Shown piece after piece: positions 21,603 through 30,201 of a stretch of DNA of 50,339 bases. The notes under the pieces are model-generated. The model saw only the letters and a list, made by a program, of their open reading frames with translations. It ran no database searches and was not told where the DNA came from. The first letter of the stretch is position 1. The number at the start of each line of letters is the position of its first letter. The DNA is from Gammaproteobacteria bacterium (GTDB taxonomy: Bacteria > Pseudomonadota > Gammaproteobacteria > DRLM01). The stretch lies in contig DRLM01000015.1 of assembly GCA_011375345.1 (NCBI GenBank), positions 1 to 50,339 on the forward strand. Reading direction: 5' to 3'. The translations under genes were made by a program, and so were the position numbers.

Positions 21603-22700
21603 CTAATCGCCGTAGATGTACGAGACGATGGTGTGCCCCAGGTTGCTGATGATTTCCTTCTGCAGCTTTTGCACCGCCTTGGTCTCGGCCTCGGCGAAGT
21701 TCAGATGCCCTTCGCGGCCGTGCCTGGAAATGGCGCCGAAGATTTTGCCGGTGTGGCCGTTGATCAAATCCAGGTTTACCGCCCAATGCACGAACTTCCA
21801 GCGGGGGAGGTCGGCGTTTTTGAACTCCACCTTGCCCCTCAGCAGCACGTCTTTGTCCGCCATGCGGCCACCGGCACTCACGGCGAACCCGGCCTGGGTC
21901 AGTGCTTCGCGCAAGGCAGCGCGGATTTCCCTGCCGTGAGGGCCCTTGATTTCGACACCGAAGCGCATGTCTTTACGCAGCAGCCGCTCAATATCGTTGC
22001 TGATCTGCGTCACGCTCACGCTTGGTGAGACTCCCTGTCCGGTGCCGTTCACGGTGCCGAGATCGGTATTGTAAATCTCCCGCTCCAAGGCCAGCCGTTG
22101 AACACGACGATAGTTGCGCACCGCCTCGATTTTGTCTGCGGAAGCGGACACCTGCTGCAGCAGGGCGTCAATGTCGCCGTCGATGGCGGTGATTTTATTT
22201 CGCAATGCCGCCGCTGCCTGGGCCCGGTCCAGCACGGCCAGAGCGTAAGTCACCCGGTGGCGCCGGTCCACCCATACTTCAGCGATGTGGACGTTGCTGA
22301 GGGTTTTGTTGGTCACCACCGTGGTCGAACGGTCGATTTCCGTATCGGTGCTGAGGCGCACTTTGCCGCCCTGCTCGGTTTTGCGGGCCCGCTCTCGCAC
22401 GTCGATGGCGGCATCCACCTGGGCTTGAAATATCCTGGCGATGGCGGAATAGGCGGCATCTTCCGCTTCTTCCCGGGTGCCGCCGCTGCCCACGGCGCTC
22501 AGGTAGCGCTCATGGGGATATGCAAAACTCTCCTCACTGACCCAGTCGGGCTCAGGAGCGGAAATATCTTCCAGCGCAAGGGGGGCGGGCGGCGGCGGAG
22601 GCGCTTTGCCGGGCTGGCCGGCACAGGCAGTCAGGCCGGCGGCGGCCACCACTGAGGCGAGATGCAAGGCCCTTGACCTGAATGGCCGGCTCGTTTTCAT
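21603..22700 (-). CDS. LPP20-type outer-membrane lipoprotein
   Basis: A 365-residue lipoprotein precursor. The signal peptide ends in the lipobox LTAC, so the cysteine near residue 26 should be lipidated; the next residues (AGQ) favour outer-membrane sorting. After a proline-rich linker comes an LPP20/FlgP-like domain (YLSAVGSGGTREEAEDAAY, about residues 65-170). Then comes a helical stretch with DGDIDALLQQVSASADKIEAVRN, and a C-terminal domain that may resemble LPP20 or CsgG partner folds (DVLLRGKVEFKNADLPRW). The gene follows the CsgG/FlgT-like gene by 33 bases and shares its promoter. The precise role is unknown; flagellar or envelope scaffolding is inferred from the domain family. Confidence 0.7.
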   Translation of the reverse strand: MKTSRPFRSRALHLASVVAAAGLTACAGQPGKAPPPPPAPLALEDISAPEPDWVSEESFAYPHERYLSAVGSGGTREEAEDAAYSAIARIFQAQVDAAIDVRERARKTEQGGKVRLSTDTEIDRSTTVVTNKTLSNVHIAEVWVDRRHRVTYALAVLDRAQAAAALRNKITAIDGDIDALLQQVSASADKIEAVRNYRRVQRLALEREIYNTDLGTVNGTGQGVSPSVSVTQISNDIERLLRKDMRFGVEIKGPHGREIRAALREALTQAGFAVSAGGRMADKDVLLRGKVEFKNADLPRWKFVHWAVNLDLINGHTGKIFGAISRHGREGHLNFAEAETKAVQKLQKEIISNLGHTIVSYIYGD

Positions 22701-22733
22701 CGTTGATGTTCTCTTCCGCGCCCCGCCCGCCCG

Positions 22734-23951
22734 TTACCGCCTGAGGCGGGCGAGGGCCTTGGCGGAATGCTTTTTGAGCTTGCGCACCCGGGTGTTCCGC
22801 TGCACTTCTTCCAGTGTGCCGATGTAGCGGCGGTCGCCCGAGGCCCCCAGCACCCGGCACAGCCAGGCCATGGCGTCCATGTGATGACCATCGCCCGTGC
22901 GTTGCTGGTAACCCCTGAGCAGTTCGTCTTCCACCACTGCCAGCAGACCCGGCTCATACAGGGAGCGCCTGATGATGGTCTTGGCCGCCACTTTGACATC
23001 CCTGGCGCGCCGGGAACGCAGCATCCGCACATAACGCTCATGGCCCGGCCGGACCTGTTGCACCGCGGGGGGCGGCGCTGCGGGCACGCTTTGTTCGCGC
23101 TGCACCTCGGCGCGCATGGGGGCGGCGCTCACCGGGGCCGGGGCGCTGCGGGAGCCGCCGATGAGCACGATATCGTCCACCCGCACCGCGCTGTTTTCTT
23201 CAATGATGCTGGTGGCAGACAGGGAGTCGCCAATCGTCCGCTCCACCCGCAGCGTGGCCACATTGACCCGGTCGCGCCCGAGCACCCGGCCCGACGCGGG
23301 ATCCCGGTAGATCTCGCCCATGCGCTCGATCCTGAGCACCGAATCCGGCCGCACGCCGTCCTGCCTGCCCAGGCTGACGATGATTTCCTTGCCCTTGATC
23401 TTGACCACCTTGCCCCGCAGCGGCACGTTGGCGGCGATTTTGTCCACCAACAGCTTGATTGCCGATTGAATGCCTTCCTCGCCGTTGGCATTCACCGTTT
23501 CCGCCGCCTTGACCCGTGCTTCTTCCACGTCCACCAGTCGCACGTTCATGACGAGGGTGTTGCCCAGCTTGTTAATGCTCCCCATGGCCATCCACTCCAC
23601 CGCCAACAGCTTGCCCACGGCGATGACATCGTCATCGGTGGCACCACTGAGCTGGAAGGTCTGCTCCGCCAGGATTTTGTTCATCTGGTTGCGTTCGGTC
23701 ACATGGAAAAAGCCGGTTTTGAACAGCTCCGTACGCAGCAGATCGGAGGCGCTCAGGGCCAGTGACTCGGACACGCCAAAGGCATCCAGGTCGTTCACGG
23801 CGATTTTGACTTTTTCCGCCGCCAGAGCGACCCGGACGCAGACCGCCAGGCCCAGAAAAAGTGCGACGGTGAGGATAATGCGAATGAAGGGGAGCGGGTG
23901 CGGACGGGCGCGCGGACCCGGACAAGGAGCAAGCGTGTAGCCGTCAGACAT
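22734..23951 (-). CDS. CsgG/FlgT-like envelope protein with helical C-terminal repeats
   Basis: A 405-residue exported protein. A membrane or signal segment lies at IRIILTVALFLGLAVCVRVALAA without a clear lipobox. A CsgG/LpoB/FlgT-middle-like domain follows (KVKIAVNDLDAFG to about residue 175, with TGFFHVTERNQMNKILAEQ). Next is a small beta domain of FlgT-C type (GKEIIVSLGRQDGVRPDSVLR ... VRVDDIVLIGG). A proline/alanine linker leads to a basic, helical C-terminal region of about 100 residues that looks like HEAT-type repeats. GGAG at good spacing supports the MSDGYTL start. It is the first gene of a two-gene unit with the LPP20 lipoprotein; no flagellar or curli genes are nearby. Confidence 0.7.
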   Translation of the reverse strand: MSDGYTLAPCPGPRARPHPLPFIRIILTVALFLGLAVCVRVALAAEKVKIAVNDLDAFGVSESLALSASDLLRTELFKTGFFHVTERNQMNKILAEQTFQLSGATDDDVIAVGKLLAVEWMAMGSINKLGNTLVMNVRLVDVEEARVKAAETVNANGEEGIQSAIKLLVDKIAANVPLRGKVVKIKGKEIIVSLGRQDGVRPDSVLRIERMGEIYRDPASGRVLGRDRVNVATLRVERTIGDSLSATSIIEENSAVRVDDIVLIGGSRSAPAPVSAAPMRAEVQREQSVPAAPPPAVQQVRPGHERYVRMLRSRRARDVKVAAKTIIRRSLYEPGLLAVVEDELLRGYQQRTGDGHHMDAMAWLCRVLGASGDRRYIGTLEEVQRNTRVRKLKKHSAKALARLRR

Positions 23952-24044
23952 TGTTTTTTCTCCAGAGGGTGAGCCCAAGGGCTGACATCCTCCCGGACAT
24001 CACGCGGACCCATGCTCGCGCCAGGGGGCGCGACGGTTTGCGTC

Positions 24045-24072
24045 ACTATAGCGCGTATGGTCGCCCCGTCAA
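24045..24072 (-). promoter_or_regulatory. Sigma-70 promoter for the CsgG-like/LPP20 pair
   Basis: Minus-strand TTGACG and TATAGT, 16 bases apart, form a near-consensus promoter. Transcription would start near 24038, giving a leader of about 87 bases that includes a short AGCCC/GGGCT stem before the ribosome site. Confidence 0.55.
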
Positions 24073-24330
24073 CACCGTCGCCCGTCCCTGGCGCAGCTCA
24101 CGCCCCGCCTGCACTTGTTCTTTGAATCCCGGAGGAATTTTCTGCAATCGGAAATACAACGCGTATTCCGTTGTGTCAGAAAATCCCCTGTGAATCATAC
24201 GTTCCACGCGGTCATCCCCCCGCTGGTGGGCGATGCAGTCTGGGAGCCGGTCGGATTCAGGGGGATAGCGCGAAAACGTGGGAAAGCGAGGGCAGAGTGC
24301 CGCAATGTTGGGGCGCATAGGGGACGCCAC

Positions 24331-24366
24331 GCCACGAAAAGCCGTGGCAACAGGGAGCGCTCTCCC
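24331..24366 (-). terminator. Paired hairpins downstream of urtE
   Basis: Two adjacent stems, GCCACG/CGTGGC with a 6-base loop (24331-24348) and GGGAG/CTCCC with a 4-base loop (24353-24366), lie 38 bases past the urtE stop. Neither is followed by a T-run on the minus strand, so intrinsic termination is doubtful; a 3'-end stabiliser is another reading. Confidence 0.25.
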
Positions 24367-24403
24367 GGTTTGGCAGCCGATTCATCTTAAACCCGACCGG
24401 CCC

Positions 24404-25096
24404 CTAGACTGCCAGATGGCGGTGAATCAAAGCCTCGCTCAGCGCCCCCATGAGGTCCGCTGCCACCACCCGGCCTTTTTCCAGTAAACAAAAGCGGTCA
24501 CCGACACGGCGGGCGAAGGGGAGTTTTTGTTCCACCAGCAGGACAGTAAGGCCTTCTTCCCGGTTCAGACACTGGATCACCTCGCCGATGAGCTGCACGA
24601 TGTTGGGTTGTATGCCTTCACAGGGCTCATCGAGGATGAGCAGTTCGGGTTCCACCATCAGGGCCCGGCCGATGGCGAGCTGTTGTTGCTGGCCGCCGGA
24701 GAGATCACCGCCGCGGCGGCGGCGCATGTCGTGGAGCACAGGGAACAGGTCGAAGATACGCTGGGGAATGCCCTTTTTGCGGCGCCCGGCGGCCAGGGCG
24801 GTGAGCAGGTTTTCTTCCACGGTAAGCTGGCTGAAGATGCCGCGGCCCTGGGGCACGTAACCGATACCCAAACGGGGACGGAGTTCCACCGTGCGGCCCA
24901 ACAATGATTGACCGTTGAAGCTGACCTCGCCGGAGGCCGCCGGCACCAAGCCCATCACCACGTTCAGCAAGGTGGTCTTGCCCATGCCGTTGCGACCCAT
25001 GAGCACGGTGCACTGACCCTGGGGCACGTCCATGTCCACGTCCCACAGGGTGTGGGACTGGCCATAGTATTGATTGAGTCCTGTGATACGGAGCAT
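24404..25096 (-). CDS. urtE: Urea ABC transporter ATPase UrtE
   Basis: Second ATPase of the urea importer, 230 residues, of the LivF-like class. The Walker A GRNGMGKT, the ABC signature LSGGQQQQLAIGRALM and the Walker B LLILDEPCEGIQPNIV are intact. The phrase GIQPNIV after Walker B is characteristic of UrtE. It begins one base after urtD ends and is the last gene of the porin-urtABCDE unit. Confidence 0.95.
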   Translation of the reverse strand: MLRITGLNQYYGQSHTLWDVDMDVPQGQCTVLMGRNGMGKTTLLNVVMGLVPAASGEVSFNGQSLLGRTVELRPRLGIGYVPQGRGIFSQLTVEENLLTALAAGRRKKGIPQRIFDLFPVLHDMRRRRGGDLSGGQQQQLAIGRALMVEPELLILDEPCEGIQPNIVQLIGEVIQCLNREEGLTVLLVEQKLPFARRVGDRFCLLEKGRVVAADLMGALSEALIHRHLAV

Positions 25097-25097
25097 G

Positions 25098-25940
25098 TCA
25101 GGCGCCCAAATAGACTTCGATCACCTTGGGATCGCTTTGCACCTGCTCCATGGACCCTTCCGCCAAAACCCGGCCCTGGTGCAATACGGTGACAGTGCGG
25201 GCTATGGTGCGTACAAATTCCATGTCGTGCTCCACCACAATGAGGGAATGCCGACCCGCCAGTTGGGCAAACAACTCGGCGGTGCGCTCTGTTTCCTGAA
25301 AGGTCATCCCGGCCACCGGCTCGTCCAATAACAGCAATTTGGGATCCTGCGCCAGCAGCATGCCGATCTCCAGCCATTGTTTCTGGCCATGGGACAGACG
25401 GCCGGCAGGGCGGTCGCGCTCGGTGCTGAGGGCGATGGTCTCCAGCAGTTCGTCGATGCGTTCCCGTTGCGACGGCGCGAGACGGGCACGCAGGGTGGCC
25501 CAGACGCTTTTGTCCGCCGCCAGCGCCAGCTCCAGATTTTCAAACACTGTGTGTTCGGGAAACACGGTGGGCTTTTGGAATTTGCGGCCGATGCCGGCAG
25601 CGGCGATTTCGTATTCGCTCATCCCGGTCAGGTTCAGGCTCTGGCCGAAGTACGCCTGACCGGAGTTCGGGCGCAGTTTGCCGGTGATCACATCCATCAT
25701 GGTGGTTTTGCCGGCGCCGTTGGGGCCGATGATGCAACGCAGTTCACCCTCGTCGATATAAAGATTCAAACCGTCCAGGGCCTTGAAGCCGTCGAAGCTG
25801 ACGGTCACGCCCTCCACATACAAGATGGTGCCGTGGGACAGATCCAACTGGCCGCGCCGCACCCCGTGGCCGCGCCCCGCCACCCAGCCGAAGACGCGGT
25901 CGCGGCGCCAAGTGTCGCGCAGGCGGTCCAGCTGCTTCAC
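25098..25940 (-). CDS. urtD: Urea ABC transporter ATPase UrtD
   Basis: First ATPase of the urea importer, 280 residues, LivG-like. The Walker A is GPNGAGKTTMMDVITGK, the signature region reads LSHGQKQWLEIGMLL (the LSHGQ variant common in UrtD), and the Walker B is LLLLDEPVAGMT. The start is placed at a GTG that overlaps the urtC stop by four bases (GTGA); this adds about 35 residues before SHGTILYVEGV, an N-terminal extension seen in many UrtD proteins. Frames further upstream run inside urtC and are not used. Confidence 0.93.
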   Translation of the reverse strand: MKQLDRLRDTWRRDRVFGWVAGRGHGVRRGQLDLSHGTILYVEGVTVSFDGFKALDGLNLYIDEGELRCIIGPNGAGKTTMMDVITGKLRPNSGQAYFGQSLNLTGMSEYEIAAAGIGRKFQKPTVFPEHTVFENLELALAADKSVWATLRARLAPSQRERIDELLETIALSTERDRPAGRLSHGQKQWLEIGMLLAQDPKLLLLDEPVAGMTFQETERTAELFAQLAGRHSLIVVEHDMEFVRTIARTVTVLHQGRVLAEGSMEQVQSDPKVIEVYLGA

Positions 25941-27052
25941 GGCGCCGCCTCCCTGGTCTTGTGCTTGCGGCGCCAGCGCAACAGACCCACCACCCCGCGG
26001 GGCAGGAACAATGTGACCACCACGAACAAAGCGCCCAGGGCAAACAACCAGACCTCGGGCAGCGCCGCGGTGAAATAGGTTTTGGCAAAATTCACGAGCA
26101 AGGCGCCGGCCACCGCCCCGTACAAGGTGCCGCGCCCGCCCACGGCCACCCACACGGCCAGTTCGATGGAGTTGAGTGGCGAGAATTCCCCCGGATTGAT
26201 AATGCCCACCTGGGGCACGTACAGTGCCCCGGCGATCCCCGCCAGTACCGCGGAGAACACGAACACCCACAGCTTGAAGTGCTCCACCCGGTAACCCAAA
26301 AAGCGCGTGCGGTCTTCGCCGTCGCGGATGGCCGTCACCACCCGGCCCAGCTTGGAGCGCACGATGGCGCGGGCGGCCAGATAGCCCCCCGCCAATGCGA
26401 TGGCCGTGGCCAGAAACAAGGCGATGCGCGTGCCGTCCGCCTGCAGATTAAAGCCCAAAATGTCTTTGAAATCGGTAAGACCGTTGTTGCCGCCGAAACC
26501 CATTTCGTTGCGGAAAAAAGCCAGCATCAAGGCGTAAGTCAGCGCCTGAGTCATGATGGACAGATAAACGCCGGTGACCCGCGAGCGGAAGGCCAGCCAG
26601 CCGAACACAAAGGCCAGCAGGCCCGGCACCAGCATTACCATGATCAGGGCGAACCAGAACATGTCGAAGCCGTGCCAGTACCAGGGCAGCTCTTTCCAGT
26701 TCAAAAACACCATGAAATCGGGCAGCAGCGGGTCGCCGTAGACGCCACGCCCGCCGATCTGGCGCATGAGGTACATGCCCATGGCATAACCGCCGAGGGC
26801 GAAGAAGGCGCCGTGACCCAGGCTCAAAATACCGCAGTAGCCCCAAACCAGATCCAAAGCGATGGCGAGCAAGGCGTAGCTCAGGTATTTGCCCAGCAGG
26901 GTGACGGTATAGGTGGAGACGTGCCAGGGGGAGTTTTCCGGCGCCACCAAGTTGAACAGTGGCACGGTCACCGCCACCACTAACAACAGCCCCAAAAAGA
27001 CCTGGCCGCCGCGGTCCCCGGCCAGCAGGGAGAGTATCGGGCCCGGTTTCAT
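25937..27052 (-). CDS. urtC: Urea ABC transporter permease UrtC
   Basis: LivM-like inner-membrane permease of 371 residues with about ten hydrophobic helices. It carries the EAA-like loop around ETEFSP-type permease sequence NPGEFSPLNSIELAVWVAVG and the segment GGRGTLYGAVAGALLVN, both typical of UrtC. It starts one base after the urtB stop and overlaps urtD by four bases, so production of the two permeases and the ATPases is coupled. Confidence 0.95.
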   Translation of the reverse strand: MKPGPILSLLAGDRGGQVFLGLLLVVAVTVPLFNLVAPENSPWHVSTYTVTLLGKYLSYALLAIALDLVWGYCGILSLGHGAFFALGGYAMGMYLMRQIGGRGVYGDPLLPDFMVFLNWKELPWYWHGFDMFWFALIMVMLVPGLLAFVFGWLAFRSRVTGVYLSIMTQALTYALMLAFFRNEMGFGGNNGLTDFKDILGFNLQADGTRIALFLATAIALAGGYLAARAIVRSKLGRVVTAIRDGEDRTRFLGYRVEHFKLWVFVFSAVLAGIAGALYVPQVGIINPGEFSPLNSIELAVWVAVGGRGTLYGAVAGALLVNFAKTYFTAALPEVWLFALGALFVVVTLFLPRGVVGLLRWRRKHKTREAAP

Positions 27053-27053
27053 C

Positions 27054-28712
27054 TCAGCTCTCCACCGCCCGCCCTTGTTGCGGGAACAAGCCCCGCGGCC
27101 GTTTCTGGATAAACAGGATGATGAGCACCAGGATCAGTATCTTGGCCAATACCGCGCCGGCCCAGGGCTCCAGGAATTTGTTGGCCACCCCCAAAGACAT
27201 GGCCCCCACCAGCGTGCCCCACAGATTGCCCACACCGCCGAACACCACCACCATGAAGGAGTCGATGATGTAGGCCTGGCCCAGGTTGGGACCGACGTTG
27301 GTCAGTTGCGACAAGGCCACCCCGGCCACCCCGGCGATGCCCGAACCCAGGCCAAAGGTGAGCGCGTCCACCCACTCCGAACGTACCCCCACGGCTTTGG
27401 CCATGGCGCGGTTTTGGGACACGGCCCGCACATACAGGCCCAGGCGGGTGCGCTTTAAAATGAGAAACAGCAGCGCGAACACCAGCAGGGCGAAGATGAT
27501 GATGTAGAGCCGGTTGTAAGTGAGCGACAGGGCGCTGTTGATTGCCCAGGAACCGCTCAGCCATTCGGGGGTGGCCACGGAACGGTTGAGGGGCGAGAAA
27601 ATGGTGCGCACCAGTTGCTGCAGGATCAGGCTGATGCCGAAGGTGGCGAGCAGGGTCTCCAGCGGCCGGCCGTAGAGAAAACGGATCACCCCCCGCTCGA
27701 TGAGCACGCCCACCAGGCCCGCCACGAGAAAGGCGGCGGGAATGGCCACCCACAAGGAATACTCGATGTGATCAGGCATCATGAGCTGCACCACGTAAGT
27801 GGTGTAAGCGCCCAGCATGATGAGTTCACCGTGGGCCATGTTGATGACGCCCATGACGCCGAAAGTGATGGCCAGGCCGATGGCGGCCAGCAGCAACACC
27901 GATCCCAGGCTCAGGCCGAAAAACACCGTCTCCAGAAATTCATAAAATTCCAATCGTTCCTGGATGCGGGACAGGGCCCTGGCGGCTGCCTTGCGCACCC
28001 GGGCATCGGGCTCGGCAAACGCACCGTCCGGCGCGGGTTGCAGCAACGCTTGCAGGCGGTTGCGCGCCGCCGGCTCCAGGCTCTCGCCCAACACGGCGAT
28101 GGCACCCAGGCGCGTGGCGGCGTCCGGGCTGTGGCTGTCCACCAGGGCCAGGCCCAGCTTCAGCATCCCGGCGATGGCCCCGTCGCCTTCCCGGGCCAGG
28201 GCATCCCGCAGCAAGGGGGCGGAGGCGGCATCCACAGAACCCAGCATTTCCCGCGCCGCCGCCAGGCGGCGGGCGGGGTCAGGGTGGGTCAGGCTGAGGC
28301 GGGCGATGGCCCCGCGCAGCACCCCGCGCAGTTTGTTGTTGATTCCGATTTTTTTGGCGGCGCGACGTTTGACCACCCCCAGGTCCTCGTTGCTGAGAAC
28401 GCCGGTGAGGTGATAGCCCTTGTCCGTCTTCTCGCGATAGACCACCTGCCGGTCTGATTTGCGGTAGTAAAGATCACCGGCCAGCAGCGCCTTCAATACC
28501 GCCAGGCTGCGCTCATCCCCCGAGGCCTCAATGGCCGAAACCGCCCGTTCCTTGTCTTTGAATTTACCCTTGACCAGGCTGTTTACGGCATCTGCAAAAG
28601 CCGTTGCATCGCCATGGGCGGCAGGCAAGGGGAACACGGCGAACATCACCAGCAGTGTGGCCAGCCAAAGAACGCGGTGGAGGCGGGAAGTCGCAGACAG
28701 GAGAGGATACAT
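27054..28712 (-). CDS. urtB: Urea ABC transporter permease UrtB
   Basis: LivH-like permease of 552 residues. It has a signal peptide (WLATLLVMFAVFPLPAAHG), a periplasmic helical domain of about 230 residues that is usual in UrtB (LKALLAGDLYYRKSDRQ, and repeats such as ATRLGAIAVLGESL), and a C-terminal permease of eight or so helices from about residue 265 (FGLSLGSVLLLAAIGLAITFG). The start at MYPLLS is preferred over a TTG at 28748, which adds 12 residues. No strong ribosome site is visible before either. UrtA ends 135 bases upstream; UrtC follows after one base. Confidence 0.93.
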   Translation of the reverse strand: MYPLLSATSRLHRVLWLATLLVMFAVFPLPAAHGDATAFADAVNSLVKGKFKDKERAVSAIEASGDERSLAVLKALLAGDLYYRKSDRQVVYREKTDKGYHLTGVLSNEDLGVVKRRAAKKIGINNKLRGVLRGAIARLSLTHPDPARRLAAAREMLGSVDAASAPLLRDALAREGDGAIAGMLKLGLALVDSHSPDAATRLGAIAVLGESLEPAARNRLQALLQPAPDGAFAEPDARVRKAAARALSRIQERLEFYEFLETVFFGLSLGSVLLLAAIGLAITFGVMGVINMAHGELIMLGAYTTYVVQLMMPDHIEYSLWVAIPAAFLVAGLVGVLIERGVIRFLYGRPLETLLATFGISLILQQLVRTIFSPLNRSVATPEWLSGSWAINSALSLTYNRLYIIIFALLVFALLFLILKRTRLGLYVRAVSQNRAMAKAVGVRSEWVDALTFGLGSGIAGVAGVALSQLTNVGPNLGQAYIIDSFMVVVFGGVGNLWGTLVGAMSLGVANKFLEPWAGAVLAKILILVLIILFIQKRPRGLFPQQGRAVES

Positions 28713-28847
28713 GGCTTTTATTGTGTCGAGAGTTACTGCACCAGGCAAGGCTGTTCAGTCCTGATCGGCTGTCGCAGGGCTTTGGGGAACAATACCGGAG
28801 ACGAAGGGGGTGTGGGCCGGAGCCCACACCCTGAGATTAGGCTTGGG

Positions 28848-30182
28848 TCAGAAGTTCTGCCCCGAGCATTTCTTGGTTTTGGTGTTGTAATTGCCGCAGC
28901 TGATGGGGGGGCGCCAGTCGGCAATGATGTCTTTGCTGCCGGGCAGATAGTCGGACCAGGCGTCACCGGGCACCAGATCCGGCGTCTCCCACACCACTTC
29001 AAACTGGCCGTCATCCTGAATCTCGCCGATCAGCACCGGCTTGGTGATGTGATGATTGGGCAACATTTCTGCCACGCCGCCGGTGAGGTTGGGCGTTTTG
29101 ACCCCGATCATGGCGTCGATCACCGCATCGGGGTCGGTGGTGCCTGCTTTTTCCACCGCTTTCACCCACATATTGAAGCCGATGTAATGGGCTTCCATGG
29201 GATCGTTGGTGACGCGGTCTTCGTTTTTGATGAACTTGTGCCAAGTGTCGATGAAGGATTCATTGGCCTCGGAATCCACGCTCATGAAGTAGTTCCACGC
29301 CGCCAGGTGCCCCACCAACGGACCGGTATCCAGACCGGAGAGTTCTTCCTCACCGACGGAGAACGCGACCACGGGGATATCCTCGGCGGAGATGCCCTGG
29401 TTGCCCAGTTCCTTGTAGAAGGGCACGTTGGCATCACCGTTGATGGTGGATACCACGGCGGTCTTCTTGCCGGCCGAGCCGAACTTCTTGATGTCGGCCA
29501 CGATGCTCTGCCAGTCGGAATGACCGAAGGGGGTGTAGTTGATCATGATGTCTTCATCTTTCACTCCCTTGGCCTTGAGATAGGCTTCGAGGATCTTGTT
29601 GGTGGTGCGGGGGTAGACATAGTCAGTGCCCGCCAGCACCCAGCGTTTCACGCCGATGTCGTTCATCAGGTAGTCCACCGCCGGAATGGCCTGCTGATTG
29701 GGCGCCGCACCGGTGTAGAACACATTGCGGGACGACTCCTCCCCTTCGTATTGCACCGGGTAAAACAAGATGCCGTTCAGCTCCTCAAACACCGGCAGCA
29801 CCGATTTGCGGGACACCGAGGTCCAGCAGCCGAACACCGCTGCCACCTTGTCCTTGGCCAACAGCTCGCGGGCTTTTTCCGCGAACAAGGGCCAGTTGGA
29901 GGCCGGGTCCACCACCACCGGCTCCAGCTTCTTGCCCAGCAGACCGCCTTTTTTGTTCTGCTCGTCGATGAGCATCAACATGGTGTCCTTCAGAGTGGTT
30001 TCGCTGATGGCCATGGTGCCGGACAAGGAATGCAACACGCCCACCTTGATGGTATCCGCCGCCTTGGCGATCTCCGTCGCCACCATGGACAAGGCCACCA
30101 CCAGCCCCAGGGCGCCGAGACGCAAGCGGGCCAAGGGTTGCTGAGTGTGTCTGGGTAAGGTCATTTTCTGCATGGTTCTCAT
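28848..30182 (-). CDS. urtA: Periplasmic urea-binding protein UrtA
   Basis: Substrate-binding protein of 444 residues (Leu/Ile/Val-binding type) that captures urea for UrtBCDE. After a signal peptide ending near VATEIAKA it reads DTIKVGVLHSLSGTMAISE, the typical UrtA start, and later GYNTPFGHSDW-like GHSDWQSIVADIKKFG and FYPVQYEGEESS. The start MRTMQKM is chosen because GAGAGGGTGA lies upstream; a start at MQKM is also possible. A farther methionine would run into the porin gene. It is separated from the porin stop by 19 bases. Confidence 0.95.
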   Translation of the reverse strand: MRTMQKMTLPRHTQQPLARLRLGALGLVVALSMVATEIAKAADTIKVGVLHSLSGTMAISETTLKDTMLMLIDEQNKKGGLLGKKLEPVVVDPASNWPLFAEKARELLAKDKVAAVFGCWTSVSRKSVLPVFEELNGILFYPVQYEGEESSRNVFYTGAAPNQQAIPAVDYLMNDIGVKRWVLAGTDYVYPRTTNKILEAYLKAKGVKDEDIMINYTPFGHSDWQSIVADIKKFGSAGKKTAVVSTINGDANVPFYKELGNQGISAEDIPVVAFSVGEEELSGLDTGPLVGHLAAWNYFMSVDSEANESFIDTWHKFIKNEDRVTNDPMEAHYIGFNMWVKAVEKAGTTDPDAVIDAMIGVKTPNLTGGVAEMLPNHHITKPVLIGEIQDDGQFEVVWETPDLVPGDAWSDYLPGSKDIIADWRPPISCGNYNTKTKKCSGQNF

Positions 30183-30201
30183 TGCTCGTTCACCCTCTCG
30201 T

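Larger units (their letters stand above)
23952..24403. other. Promoter region of the CsgG-like operon and end of urtE
   Basis: This 452-base gap holds the promoter at 24045-24072 (listed separately) and the paired hairpins near 24331-24366. It also holds a short inverted repeat ACAACG...CGTTGT at 24156-24174. A 94-codon reading frame at 24046-24330 on the minus strand overlaps the promoter and has no ribosome site, so I do not call it a gene. Confidence 0.5.

Noticed and set aside
24046-24330. 94-codon minus-strand frame between urtE and the CsgG-like gene
   Set aside because: No ribosome site, no family resemblance, and it overlaps a strong promoter.
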